Origin: an uncultured Angelakisella sp.
Lineage (GTDB): Bacteria; Bacillota; Clostridia; Oscillospirales; Ruminococcaceae
Assembly: GCA_937914895.1 (NCBI GenBank)
Contig: CALGIL010000197.1
Span: 1-5,450 of the forward strand
Length of the DNA stretch: 5,450 nucleotides
Reading direction: 5' to 3'
The notes beneath the pieces are model-generated. The model had not been told where the DNA came from, did no database searches, and saw nothing but the letters and a program-made list of their open reading frames with translations. The translations under genes and the position numbers were made by a program. Of this stretch, positions 1 through 5,245 are shown piece by piece. Numbering within the stretch: position 1 is the first letter of the stretch; each line of letters starts with the position of its first letter.

Positions 1-330
1 GGTGCGGCGCTTCTGCTTATAGGGGCGGTACAGGTCCTCCACCACCGCCAGGGTGGGGGCGGCCAAAACCGCTGCCCGCAGCTCTTCGGTCAGCTTGCCC
101 TGGGCCTCCACCAGGGCCAGCACCTCCTCCTTGCGCTTTTCCAGCCCCCGCAGGTAGGTCAGGCGGTCCTCCAGGTCCCGCAGCTGGACGTCGTCCAGAC
201 TGCCGGTGGCCTCCTTGCGGTACCGGGCAATAAAGGGGATGGTGTTCCCCTGGTCCATCAAATCCACGGCGGCGGCCACCTGTGTCTGCCGCAGCCCCAG
301 TTCTCGGGATAGCTGCTCTGCCAGGTCCAT
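1..330 (-). CDS. tex: Tex family transcription accessory protein, N-terminal part (cut by window edge)
   Basis: The first 110 codons of a minus-strand gene are open right to the edge of the window. Recognisable Tex N-terminal stretches are NTIPFIARYRKEATGSLDD (residues 29-47), the following helix of the RDLEDRLTYL type, and VVEDLYRPYKQKRRT at 96-110. Full-length Tex is usually a little over 700 residues: a helical N-terminal region, a YqgF/RNase H-like domain, helix-hairpin-helix units and a C-terminal S1 RNA-binding domain. Only the start of the helical region is visible here. The protein is a cytoplasmic nucleic-acid-binding factor related to eukaryotic Spt6 and is thought to act in transcription. 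The start ATG (330-328) is set by an AGGAGG at 343-338, seven bases upstream. The gene diverges from the transporter operon, has its own promoter, and is probably functionally unrelated to it. Confidence 0.93.
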   Translation of the reverse strand, partial: MDLAEQLSRELGLRQTQVAAAVDLMDQGNTIPFIARYRKEATGSLDDVQLRDLEDRLTYLRGLEKRKEEVLALVEAQGKLTEELRAAVLAAPTLAVVEDLYRPYKQKRRT

Positions 331-363
331 ATCCGCACCTCCTTATTGTATTTCATGTCCCTC

Positions 364-392
364 AGTATACCAAAAGCGGGGTACAAATTCAA
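364..392 (-). promoter_or_regulatory. Predicted sigma-A promoter for tex
   Basis: Reading the minus strand, TTGAAT (392-387) is followed after 17 bases by TATACT (369-364). TGG immediately precedes the -10, giving an extended -10 element. The predicted start near 357 would give a leader of about 27 bases before the tex ATG, including its AGGAGG. The -35 is only a 4/6 match, which the extended -10 may compensate. Confidence 0.6.
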
Positions 393-499
393 TGGAGCCG
401 GCAGACGCACGGATAAGTATACATGTTTATATCCCTCCTTGTCATGCACTTTACACAAAATAATTGCCTGTGTATGCCTGCTGTTTTCAGATTTACTGC

Positions 500-527
500 T
501 TGACAGCGGATTTATTTTGCGTATAAT
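500..527 (+). promoter_or_regulatory. P1: consensus sigma-A promoter for the SBP1-dehydrogenase unit
   Basis: TTGACA (500-505) and TATAAT (522-527) both match the consensus perfectly, with a 16-bp spacer. The predicted transcript start is near 534, giving a leader of about 90 bases before the ATG at 624. Such a strong promoter in front of a binding protein suits the high copy number these proteins need. It also implies that a repressor keeps it in check (see the operator candidate at 518-556). Confidence 0.85.
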
Positions 528-556
528 AATTCATACAGACAGAATAAAAATTCAAA
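518..556 (+). promoter_or_regulatory. Candidate ArgR/AhrC operator: two ARG-box-like 18-mers at P1
   Basis: The right-hand box, ACAGAATAAAAATTCAAA (539-556), contains the perfect inverted repeat GAAT-AAAA-ATTC. It matches 14 of 18 positions of the Bacillus AhrC box as I remember it (CATGAATAAAAATKCAAK). The left-hand box (518-535) contains ATTCA with a weaker left half, CGTAT, and matches 11 of 18. A gap of 3 bp separates the boxes, so their centres are 21 bp apart, the usual arrangement for paired ARG boxes bound by one ArgR hexamer. The left box covers the -10 and the right box lies just after the predicted start, so binding would repress. The site is seen in the sequence; the identity of the repressor is inferred. 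Confidence 0.5.
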
Positions 557-566
557 CATTCCTCAA

Positions 567-589
567 GACCGGCCGCCGGCCGCAAAGTC
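567..589 (+). other. Small GC-rich hairpin in the SBP1 5' leader
   Basis: CGGCC (570-574) pairs with GGCCG (578-582) around a GCC loop. GAC (567-569) and GTC (587-589) can extend the stem across an asymmetric internal loop. It lies about 35 bases into the predicted transcript and leaves the AAAGGAG ribosome binding site (608-614) free. It could stabilise the mRNA 5' end. No known riboswitch or T-box element is recognisable in this leader. Confidence 0.3.
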
Positions 590-623
590 CGCCCAAACAA
601 GAGATGCAAAGGAGAATATCGAC

Positions 624-1484
624 ATGAAAAAGCTCTTCGCCCTGCTTTTGGTCCTGGCCCTGACCCTGGTGGGCTGCGGCGCCAACCCGCCCGCCGGTCC
701 CGCCCCCGATTCGGCCCCGGATTCCAGCACCCCTTCCTCCGGAAGCTCCGGCCCGGAGGCAGGTGACGGCCAGTGGACTCCCGTCACCCCCGGCAAGCTG
801 ACCGTGGGCACCTCCGCCGATTACGCCCCCTTTGAATGGCACACCCTCCTGGACGGCCAGGACACCGTAGTGGGCTTTGACATGGCCCTGGCCAAGGCCA
901 TTGCCGACGACCTGGGGCTGGAGCTGGAAATTGTGGATATGGCCTTCGAAAATGTTTTGACCGAGCTGAAGCTGGATAAAATCGACCTTGCCATTGCGGG
1001 CATTGTCCCCAACGACGAGCGCCGCCAGTCCCTGGACTTTTCCGACTCCTATTACTCCGGCTACAAATGCCTGATGATCCGCACCGCGGACAAAGACAAG
1101 TACACCTCCATCCAGTCCCTGGCCGGGCTGCCGGTGGGGGCCCAGACCAACACCATTGAGGAAACCCTGGTCAAGTCCCAGATGCCCCAGAGCCAGTTGG
1201 TCTCGCTGCAGAACAACCAAAACCTGGTGATGGAGGTGAAGATGGGCACCGTGGAGGCCATCTGCATCGAGAGCACCGTGGCCGGCGGCTATGTCCTGAA
1301 AAACCCCGACCTGATGATTGCCATGGAGATCCCCGGCGGCACCAGCATGAACGCGGCGGCGGTCAACAAGGGCAACACCCAGCTGCTGGAGGCGGCCAAC
1401 GCCACCATTGCCAAGGTGCTGCAAAGCGGCCAGATGGACCAGTTTGTACAGGACGCCCTGGCTTTGGCCGCCGCGGAGGAATAA
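624..1484 (+). CDS. Amino acid ABC transporter substrate-binding lipoprotein (SBP1, family 3)
   Basis: This 286-residue protein belongs to the extracellular solute-binding family 3 (SBP_bac_3). It is expected to be lipid-anchored outside the membrane and to deliver a polar amino acid to a PAAT-type permease. Residues 1-17 form a lipoprotein signal ending in the lipobox LVGC, with C18 as the lipidated cysteine. Residues 19-50 are a Pro/Ser/Gly-rich tether. The binding fold begins at about residue 58 with LTVGTSADYAPFEW; further landmarks are GFD (84-86), DER (131-133), FSD (139-141) and IES (215-217). R133 aligns with the arginine that holds the ligand carboxylate in HisJ/GlnH, and E216 sits where those have Asp. 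V128 occupies a place usually held by Ser/Thr, so the ligand may be atypical. The start follows AAAGGAG (608-614) by nine bases. No permease or ATPase follows directly; it probably shares those encoded at 3744-5160. The ligand cannot be read from the sequence. Confidence 0.92.
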   Translation: MKKLFALLLVLALTLVGCGANPPAGPAPDSAPDSSTPSSGSSGPEAGDGQWTPVTPGKLTVGTSADYAPFEWHTLLDGQDTVVGFDMALAKAIADDLGLELEIVDMAFENVLTELKLDKIDLAIAGIVPNDERRQSLDFSDSYYSGYKCLMIRTADKDKYTSIQSLAGLPVGAQTNTIEETLVKSQMPQSQLVSLQNNQNLVMEVKMGTVEAICIESTVAGGYVLKNPDLMIAMEIPGGTSMNAAAVNKGNTQLLEAANATIAKVLQSGQMDQFVQDALALAAAEE

Positions 1485-1502
1485 TGGGGGCCGGATGCCA
1501 TG

Positions 1503-1531
1503 GGGGAGGGGCGGGCCGCCGCCCCGTCCCC
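1503..1531 (+). terminator. GC-rich intercistronic hairpin after SBP1 (partial terminator or mRNA stabiliser)
   Basis: The 12-base left arm (1503-1514, GGGGAGGGGCGG) pairs with 1519-1531 around the loop GCCG, with one bulged G at 1526. Only TTT follows (1532-1534), so full termination is doubtful. It sits between the SBP1 stop and the dehydrogenase ribosome binding site, where a hairpin can protect the upstream mRNA from 3' decay and let fewer polymerases through. Confidence 0.55.
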
Positions 1532-1560
1532 TTTCCGGCCCAAGGGGGAGGAATGCCGTG

Positions 1561-2625
1561 ATGAAAACCGTGGATTTTCCGTCCTATACCGTGGGCCCCG
1601 GGGCCCTGGAGGAGCTGGGCCGGGTGTGCGCCCCCCTGGGGACCCGGGTGCTGGCCGTGGGGGGCAAAACCGCCCTGGATAAAGCCATGCCCGGTTTGCG
1701 CCGGGGCGCCGAGGCGGGCGGCCTGACCCTGCTGGGCCCCCTGTGGTACGGCGGGGACTGCACCGCCGCCGCCATTGCCGACGTCTCCGCCCGGGCTGCG
1801 GACCGGGGCGCCCAGGTGGTGCTGGGGGTGGGGGGAGGCAAGGCCATCGACACCGCCAAGGCCGCCGCCGACCGGCTGGAGCTGCCCTTTGTGTCGGCGC
1901 CCACCATCTCCGCCACCTGCGCGGCCATGACGGACCTGTCGGTGACCTACGACGGCCGCGGGGTGTTTGCGGGCTTTCATTTTTGCAAAAGACCCCCGGC
2001 CCACGCCCTCATCGACCTGGACGTCATTGCCGGGGCGCCGGCCCGGTACCTCCGGGCGGGGATGGGGGACGCGGTGGCCAAGCACTACGAGGCTGCCGCC
2101 GCCATGGAGGGGGACCTTCCCCCCTACGAATCGGTGCTGGGCCGGGCGGTCAGCGCCGCCTGCGTGTCCCCCATCCTGACCTATGGGGCCCGGGCCCTGG
2201 CCGACTGCAAGGCGGGCAAATCCACCCCCGCCCTGGAACAGGTGGCGCTGGCCTCCATTGTCTCCACCGGCCTTGTGTCCCTGCTGGTGGAGGAGGAGTA
2301 TAACGGCGCCGCGGCCCACGCGCTGTTTTACGGCCTGACCCTGCTGCCCCACATCGAGGAGCAGTTCCTCCACGGGGACGTGGTGGCCTATGGGGTGCTG
2401 GTGCAGCTGGCCCTGCTGGGCCACCCGGACCTGGGCAAAATCCAGGCGTTTTTCCGCGGGCTGGGCTGTCCCACCAGGGCGGCCGACCTGGGGCTGACCC
2501 TGGACCGGCAGGCCCTGGCCCCGGTGCTGGCCAGCACCCTGGCACAGCCCGACCTGCGCCACTACCCCCACCCCCTGACCCCGGACAGCCTGTGGGGCGC
2601 CCTGCTGGCGGTGGACGCCCTGTGA
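1561..2625 (+). CDS. Iron-containing alcohol dehydrogenase family protein, HcxA/YbdH-like 2-hydroxycarboxylate dehydrogenase
   Basis: This 354-residue cytoplasmic enzyme is of the group III metal-dependent alcohol dehydrogenase / glycerol dehydrogenase family. The N-terminal dinucleotide-binding half carries GGGKAIDTAK (91-100). The metal site of glycerol dehydrogenase is conserved: D170 (in AGMGD), H253 (in AAAHA) and H271 (in FLHGD). The residue that contacts glycerol there, Asp in STDAP, is replaced by C120 within PTISATCAAMTDLSV. That segment, AAAHA..GLT.LP, the VAYG.LVQ.ALLG stretch and the C-terminal HY...LTPD.L closely resemble E. coli HcxA (YbdH), which interconverts 2-oxo and 2-hydroxy acids. 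I therefore prefer a 2-oxoacid reductase over a glycerol dehydrogenase, though the substrate is inferred. Its length is near the family norm of about 350-370. The start is placed at ATG 1561 after GGAGG (1547-1551); the in-frame GTG just before it (1558) is possible. It is probably cotranscribed with SBP1 through the hairpin at 1503-1531. Third codon positions are even richer in G/C than in the neighbours. Confidence 0.85.
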   Translation: MKTVDFPSYTVGPGALEELGRVCAPLGTRVLAVGGKTALDKAMPGLRRGAEAGGLTLLGPLWYGGDCTAAAIADVSARAADRGAQVVLGVGGGKAIDTAKAAADRLELPFVSAPTISATCAAMTDLSVTYDGRGVFAGFHFCKRPPAHALIDLDVIAGAPARYLRAGMGDAVAKHYEAAAAMEGDLPPYESVLGRAVSAACVSPILTYGARALADCKAGKSTPALEQVALASIVSTGLVSLLVEEEYNGAAAHALFYGLTLLPHIEEQFLHGDVVAYGVLVQLALLGHPDLGKIQAFFRGLGCPTRAADLGLTLDRQALAPVLASTLAQPDLRHYPHPLTPDSLWGALLAVDAL

Positions 2626-2631
2626 AAGAAT

Positions 2632-2659
2632 GTATGAATATACGCATAGAGTTTCATAC
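2632..2659. repeat. Inverted repeat GTATGAA-N14-TTCATAC upstream of P2
   Basis: GTATGAA (2632-2638) is the exact reverse complement of TTCATAC (2653-2659). The 8-mer GTATGAAT (2632-2639) is also the reverse complement of ATTCATAC at 529-536 in the P1 operator candidate. The repeat starts six bases after the dehydrogenase stop and about 80 bp upstream of the P2 -35, so it could be an auxiliary regulator site. It is not followed by a T-run and does not look like a terminator. A second weak inverted repeat, TGTGC-N5-GCACA, lies at 2674-2688. Confidence 0.35.
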
Positions 2660-2741
2660 GATTTATGCAATCCTGTGCAAAGCGCACAAATAAAAACCAG
2701 GAATACGCCCCATTATTGCGACTGTTTTTTGGGAACAAGGG

Positions 2742-2770
2742 TTTACATTTATCGCACCGCACTGTATAAT
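2742..2770 (+). promoter_or_regulatory. P2: sigma-A promoter for the SBP2-permease-ATPase operon
   Basis: TTTACA (2742-2747; 5/6 consensus) and TATAAT (2765-2770; perfect) are separated by 17 bp. The predicted start is near 2777, giving a short leader of about 30 bases that includes GAGGAG (2793-2798) eight bases before the ATG. No convincing terminator separates the dehydrogenase from this promoter, so some read-through from P1 is possible. Confidence 0.82.
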
Positions 2771-2794
2771 CATACAAGTAAATACGAATTCAGA
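2757..2794 (+). promoter_or_regulatory. Candidate second ArgR/AhrC operator at P2
   Basis: The downstream box (2777-2794) reads TAAAT-ACGA-ATTCA in its core, a 9/10 match to TGAAT-N4-ATTCA. The upstream box (2757-2774) overlaps the -10 and is weak: GCACT-GTAT-AATCA, 6/10. The centres are 20 bp apart with a 2-bp gap, compared with 21 bp at P1. Both promoters share CATACA (532-537 and 2771-2776) followed 17-18 bases later by ATTCA. This supports a common regulator, but the upstream box alone would not be convincing. Confidence 0.38.
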
Positions 2795-2806
2795 GGAGAT
2801 GCACTT

Positions 2807-3652
2807 ATGAGACGGACGCTTTCAATTTTGATGGCCCTGGCCATCACCCTGACCCTGGCCCTGGCGGGCTGCGGCAGCACCCCCCCGCCCGCGGGTTCGC
2901 CCGCGGACTCCGGCAGCAGACCCGCCCCCGCCGGCGAGTGGGCGCCTGTGACCCCCGGCGTGCTGACGGTGGGCACCTCGGCGGACTTTGCCCCCTACGA
3001 ATTTCACATTCTGAAGGACGGCCAGGACAAGATTGTGGGCTTTGATATGTCCCTGGCCCAATACATTGCCGACGACTGGGGCCTGGAGCTGAAAATTGTG
3101 GATATGTCCTTCGACTCCATCCTCATCGAGCTGGAAAACGGCACCATCGACCTTGCCATTGCGGGCCTGTCCCCCGACCCGGAGCGGGACATCTTCTTTT
3201 CCAGCGCATATTATACCGGCAACCAGTGCATGATGGTAAAAAAGGAAAACCTGGAAAAGTACAAGGGCTATGCCGACTTTGACAGCGCGGACTTTTCCGT
3301 GGGCGCCCAGACCGGTTCCATCCAGGCGGACCTGGCCGCGGAGCACACGCCAAACGCCAATCAGGTGCTGCTGCAGGCCATCCCCAACATCATTATGGAG
3401 CTGAAGGCGGGCACCATTGACGCCGCCTATATGGAGACCCTTGTGGCCGAGGGCTACACCAAAACCCAGGACGACCTTGCCGTCCTGTGCGAAGTCCCCT
3501 ATGAGGCCGAGGGCTCCTGCGTGGGCGTCAAAAAGGGCAGCCAGGCGACCCTGGACAAGGTAAACGCCACCCTGCAAAAGCTGGCCGCCGAAGACCTTAT
3601 GGGCGGCTGGGTGGCCGAGGCCAACGACCTGTCCGGCCAGGCGGTGGGATAA
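2807..3652 (+). CDS. Amino acid ABC transporter substrate-binding lipoprotein (SBP2, family 3)
   Basis: This 281-residue paralogue of SBP1 is expected to be an extracellular lipoprotein that feeds the permease encoded just downstream. Its signal segment (1-21) ends in the lipobox LAGC, with C22 as the anchor. A Pro/Ser/Gly tether follows to about residue 43, then the family 3 fold with LTVGTSADFAPYEF (53-66), GFD (78-80), PER (125-127), FSS (131-133) and YMET (208-211). By hand, residues 44-127 match SBP1 50-133 at 56 of 84 positions. S122 is at the Ser/Thr ligand-contact position that is Val in SBP1. Two residues are missing after R127, and the usual FSD is FSS. The frame is open upstream to an ATG at 2630, but that start lies before P2. 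ATG 2807 has GAGGAG at the right distance, follows the promoter and gives a proper signal peptide. It is the first gene of a complete binding protein-permease-ATPase operon. Confidence 0.94.
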   Translation: MRRTLSILMALAITLTLALAGCGSTPPPAGSPADSGSRPAPAGEWAPVTPGVLTVGTSADFAPYEFHILKDGQDKIVGFDMSLAQYIADDWGLELKIVDMSFDSILIELENGTIDLAIAGLSPDPERDIFFSSAYYTGNQCMMVKKENLEKYKGYADFDSADFSVGAQTGSIQADLAAEHTPNANQVLLQAIPNIIMELKAGTIDAAYMETLVAEGYTKTQDDLAVLCEVPYEAEGSCVGVKKGSQATLDKVNATLQKLAAEDLMGGWVAEANDLSGQAVG

Positions 3653-3683
3653 GCGCCGCCCCGGCCCCATCAAATCCGGCAGT

Positions 3684-3713
3684 CCTCCCCCGCCTCCTCC
3701 CTGGCGGGGGAGG
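3684..3713 (+). terminator. Perfect 11-bp intercistronic hairpin between SBP2 and permease
   Basis: CCTCCCCCGCC (3684-3694) pairs perfectly with GGCGGGGGAGG (3703-3713) around the 8-base loop TCCTCCCT. There is no T-run after it, only GCCTT. It therefore more likely stabilises the SBP2 mRNA, or attenuates read-through, than acts as a full stop. This fits the need for far more binding protein than permease. The permease ribosome binding site begins 13 bases later. Confidence 0.6.
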
Positions 3714-3743
3714 GCCTTGCCGCCTAAAGGAGACTTTGCCCCT

Positions 3744-4433
3744 ATGAACTTTGCAGTCATGGCCAAATATGCCGTCTACTTTCGGCAGGGGGTGCTGTAC
3801 ACCATCCTGCTGTCGGTGTTTGCGGTGGCCCTGGGCTTTATTCTGGCGCTGATGCTGGCGCTGATGCGGCTGAGCAAAAACCGGCTCCTTAAAGGGGTGG
3901 CCGGCGCCTACATCGAGGTGATGCGCTGCACCCCCATGCTGGTGCAGCTGTACTTTATGTTTTATGTGGTGTTTGTCAAATACATCACCGTCCCCAAATT
4001 CACCATGTTCGGGTTCATCGACGGCTCCCGGTTTGTCCCCGGCGTCGTCACCATCGCCCTCAACTCGGCGGCCTATGTGGCCGAGATCATCCGGGCGGGC
4101 ATCCAGAACCTGGACTACGGCCAGACCGAGGCGGCCCGCAGCCTGGGGATGTCCCAGGCGCAGAATATGCGATACATTGTGCTGCCCCAGGCCATCAAAA
4201 ACATTCTGCCCGCCATCGCCAACGAGCTGGTGGTGGTCATTAAGGAATCCTCGGTCTGTTCGGTGCTGGGGATGCAGGACATCATGTTTAACGCCAAGCT
4301 GGTACAGGGGGCCACCTTTTTGCCCACCGAGCCCCTGGTTATTGCGGCGGCACTGTATTTTGTGCTGACCTTCCCCGCGTCCAAGGCAATCCAGAGCGTG
4401 GAAAGGAGGATGAGCCGTGGAGACGTCCGGTAG
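3744..4433 (+). CDS. Amino acid ABC transporter permease (PAAT/HisM family)
   Basis: This 229-residue inner-membrane permease is near the family's usual length of about 215-240. Hydrophobic helices are visible at roughly 15-42, 54-79, 99-118, 150-172 and 195-212. The segment [13 protein letters not shown] (58-70) corresponds to the common FRGTPLLVQL motif, with Cys replacing Gly. The cytoplasmic EAA loop that docks on the ATPase is G126 to A150, with [20 protein letters not shown]. Only one permease is encoded, so it presumably forms a homodimer. The start ATG 3744 follows AAAGGAG (3726-3732) by 11 bases. An in-frame TTG at 3717 would lie next to the hairpin arm and is rejected; ATG 3759 is a less likely alternative. 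The last seven codons (MSRGDVR) overlap the start of the ATPase gene, which suggests translational coupling. Confidence 0.94.
   Translation: MNFAVMAKYAVYFRQGVLYTILLSVFAVALGFILALMLALMRLSKNRLLKGVAGAYIEVMRCTPMLVQLYFMFYVVFVKYITVPKFTMFGFIDGSRFVPGVVTIALNSAAYVAEIIRAGIQNLDYGQTEAARSLGMSQAQNMRYIVLPQAIKNILPAIANELVVVIKESSVCSVLGMQDIMFNAKLVQGATFLPTEPLVIAAALYFVLTFPASKAIQSVERRMSRGDVR
4402..4419 (+). promoter_or_regulatory. Ribosome binding site deciding a GTG start for the ATPase
   Basis: AAAGGAGG (4402-4409) lies inside the permease gene, seven bases before GTG 4417-4419. The ATG at 4410-4412 directly after it is in the permease frame and too close to be used. The next in-frame ATG of the ATPase is at 4501, within the nucleotide-binding domain, so GTG is the only sensible start. 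Confidence 0.8.
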
Positions 4434-5160
4434 CCTTATTCAGGTGCAGGACCTGGTCAAGGATTTTGGCGGTAAAATTCACGCCCTCAGCGGCGTCAGC
4501 ATGGACATCAAAGAGGGGGACGTGGTGGTCATTGTGGGGCCCTCCGGCTCCGGCAAGTCCACCTTTCTGCGGTCCCTCAACCTGCTGGAAAAACCCACCT
4601 CCGGCCGCATCATTGTGGAGGGGGCGGAGGTCACCGGCAAAAAGGTGGACCTTAACCGCCACCGCCAAAAGATGGGCATGGTGTTCCAGCACTTTAACCT
4701 GTTCCCCCATCTGACGGTGCTTAAAAACCTGACTTTGGCCCCCGTTAAGGTGAAGAAGATGGACCCAAAGGCCGCCGAGGACCTGGCCCTGTCCCTGCTG
4801 AAGCGGGTGGGGCTGGAGGACCGGGCCGAGGCCTACCCCATTCAGCTTTCCGGCGGGCAGAAGCAGCGCATCGCCATTGTGCGCGCCCTGTGCATGGAGC
4901 CCGACGTCATGCTGTTTGACGAGCCCACCTCCGCCCTGGACCCCGAGATGGTGGGCGAGGTGCTGGACGTGATGAAGGACCTGGCCCGGGAGGGCATGAC
5001 CATGGTGGTGGTGACCCACGAGATGGGCTTTGCCCGGGAGGTGGCCACCCGGGTGGTCTTTATGGACGGGGGCCTTATTGTGGAGGAGGCCCCCCCGGCC
5101 GAGTTTTTTCAAAACCCCAAAAGCGACCGCCTGAAGGATTTTTTAAGCAAAGTCCTATAA
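4417..5160 (+). CDS. Amino acid ABC transporter ATP-binding protein (PAAT/GlnQ-HisP family)
   Basis: This 247-residue cytoplasmic ATPase is full length for the family. Motifs appear in order: Walker [10 protein letters not shown] (41-49), Q-loop Q91 in [13 protein letters not shown] signature LSGGQ (144-148), Walker B VMLFDEP (164-170, catalytic E169), D-loop SALD (172-175) and switch histidine H201 in VVTHEMGFA. The [12 protein letters not shown] and [10 protein letters not shown] stretches are typical of polar amino acid transporters. All catalytic residues are present. One small deviation is IAIVRAL (152-158), where IAIARAL is usual. Translation starts at GTG 4417 and overlaps the permease by 17 bases. 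It is the last gene of the P2 operon and is followed by an intrinsic terminator. It probably energises uptake from both SBP1 and SBP2 (inference), since no other ATPase is present here. Confidence 0.96.
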   Translation: METSGSLIQVQDLVKDFGGKIHALSGVSMDIKEGDVVVIVGPSGSGKSTFLRSLNLLEKPTSGRIIVEGAEVTGKKVDLNRHRQKMGMVFQHFNLFPHLTVLKNLTLAPVKVKKMDPKAAEDLALSLLKRVGLEDRAEAYPIQLSGGQKQRIAIVRALCMEPDVMLFDEPTSALDPEMVGEVLDVMKDLAREGMTMVVVTHEMGFAREVATRVVFMDGGLIVEEAPPAEFFQNPKSDRLKDFLSKVL

Positions 5161-5170
5161 GTCTTCTATC

Positions 5171-5202
5171 CAAAAGGAGCCTCCTCGGGGAGGCTCCTTT
5201 TG
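5171..5202. terminator. Rho-independent terminator of the transporter operon
   Basis: A perfect 14-bp stem, CAAAAGGAGCCTCC (5171-5184) with GGAGGCTCCTTTTG (5189-5202), closes a TCGG tetraloop ten bases after the ATPase stop. The TTTT on the right arm, mirrored by AAAA on the left arm, means it could work for transcripts from either direction. Confidence 0.88.
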
Positions 5203-5228
5203 CGCGCTCGCGTCACCCGACAGGGAGT

Positions 5229-5245
5229 TCCCTCCGGGGGGTTGA
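5229..5245 (+). repeat. Possible fragment of a third copy of the tail repeat
   Basis: TCCCTCCGGGGGGTTGA stands directly before repeat copy A, where copy B is preceded by CCTCCGGCGGGG plus a linker. It therefore looks like the shortened 3' end of an earlier unit. Only about ten bases support this. Confidence 0.25.

Noticed and set aside
534..623. Riboswitch or T-box in the SBP1 leader
   Set aside because: At about 90 bases the leader is too short for a T-box, and no conserved riboswitch core is recognisable. It holds only the small hairpin at 567-589.
552..1424. Long minus-strand open frame (290 codons) opposite SBP1
   Set aside because: It is antisense to a clear family 3 binding protein, its composition is Gly/His/Gln/Val-rich as expected from reading G+C-rich codons backwards, it has no recognisable domain, and it runs into the P1 leader.
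1408..1560. Upstream start for the dehydrogenase at 1408
   Set aside because: It would overlap SBP1 in another frame and pass through the 1503-1531 hairpin, adding about 50 residues without family similarity. ATG 1561 has a good ribosome binding site and gives the usual length.
1363..2670. Minus-strand open frame of 435 codons opposite the dehydrogenase
   Set aside because: It is the longest frame in the window but is low-complexity Gly/Gln/His/Pro/Ala. The plus strand carries an intact enzyme with conserved cofactor and metal motifs. Few stop codons are expected at this base composition.
2626..2741. Terminator after the dehydrogenase
   Set aside because: TGTGC-N5-GCACA (2674-2688) is too weak and has A-rich sequence after it. 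The six-T run at 2725-2730 has no convincing stem before it.
2630..2806. Upstream start for SBP2 at 2630
   Set aside because: It lies upstream of promoter P2, lacks a clear ribosome binding site, and would bury the lipoprotein signal peptide 59 residues into the protein.
2822..3766. Minus-strand open frame of 314 codons opposite SBP2
   Set aside because: It mirrors the SBP1 antisense frame because the two genes are paralogues. It has no domain or plausible start context.
4339..5112. Minus-strand open frame of 257 codons opposite the ATPase
   Set aside because: It is His/Gly/Leu-rich nonsense opposite a gene with every ABC ATPase motif in order.
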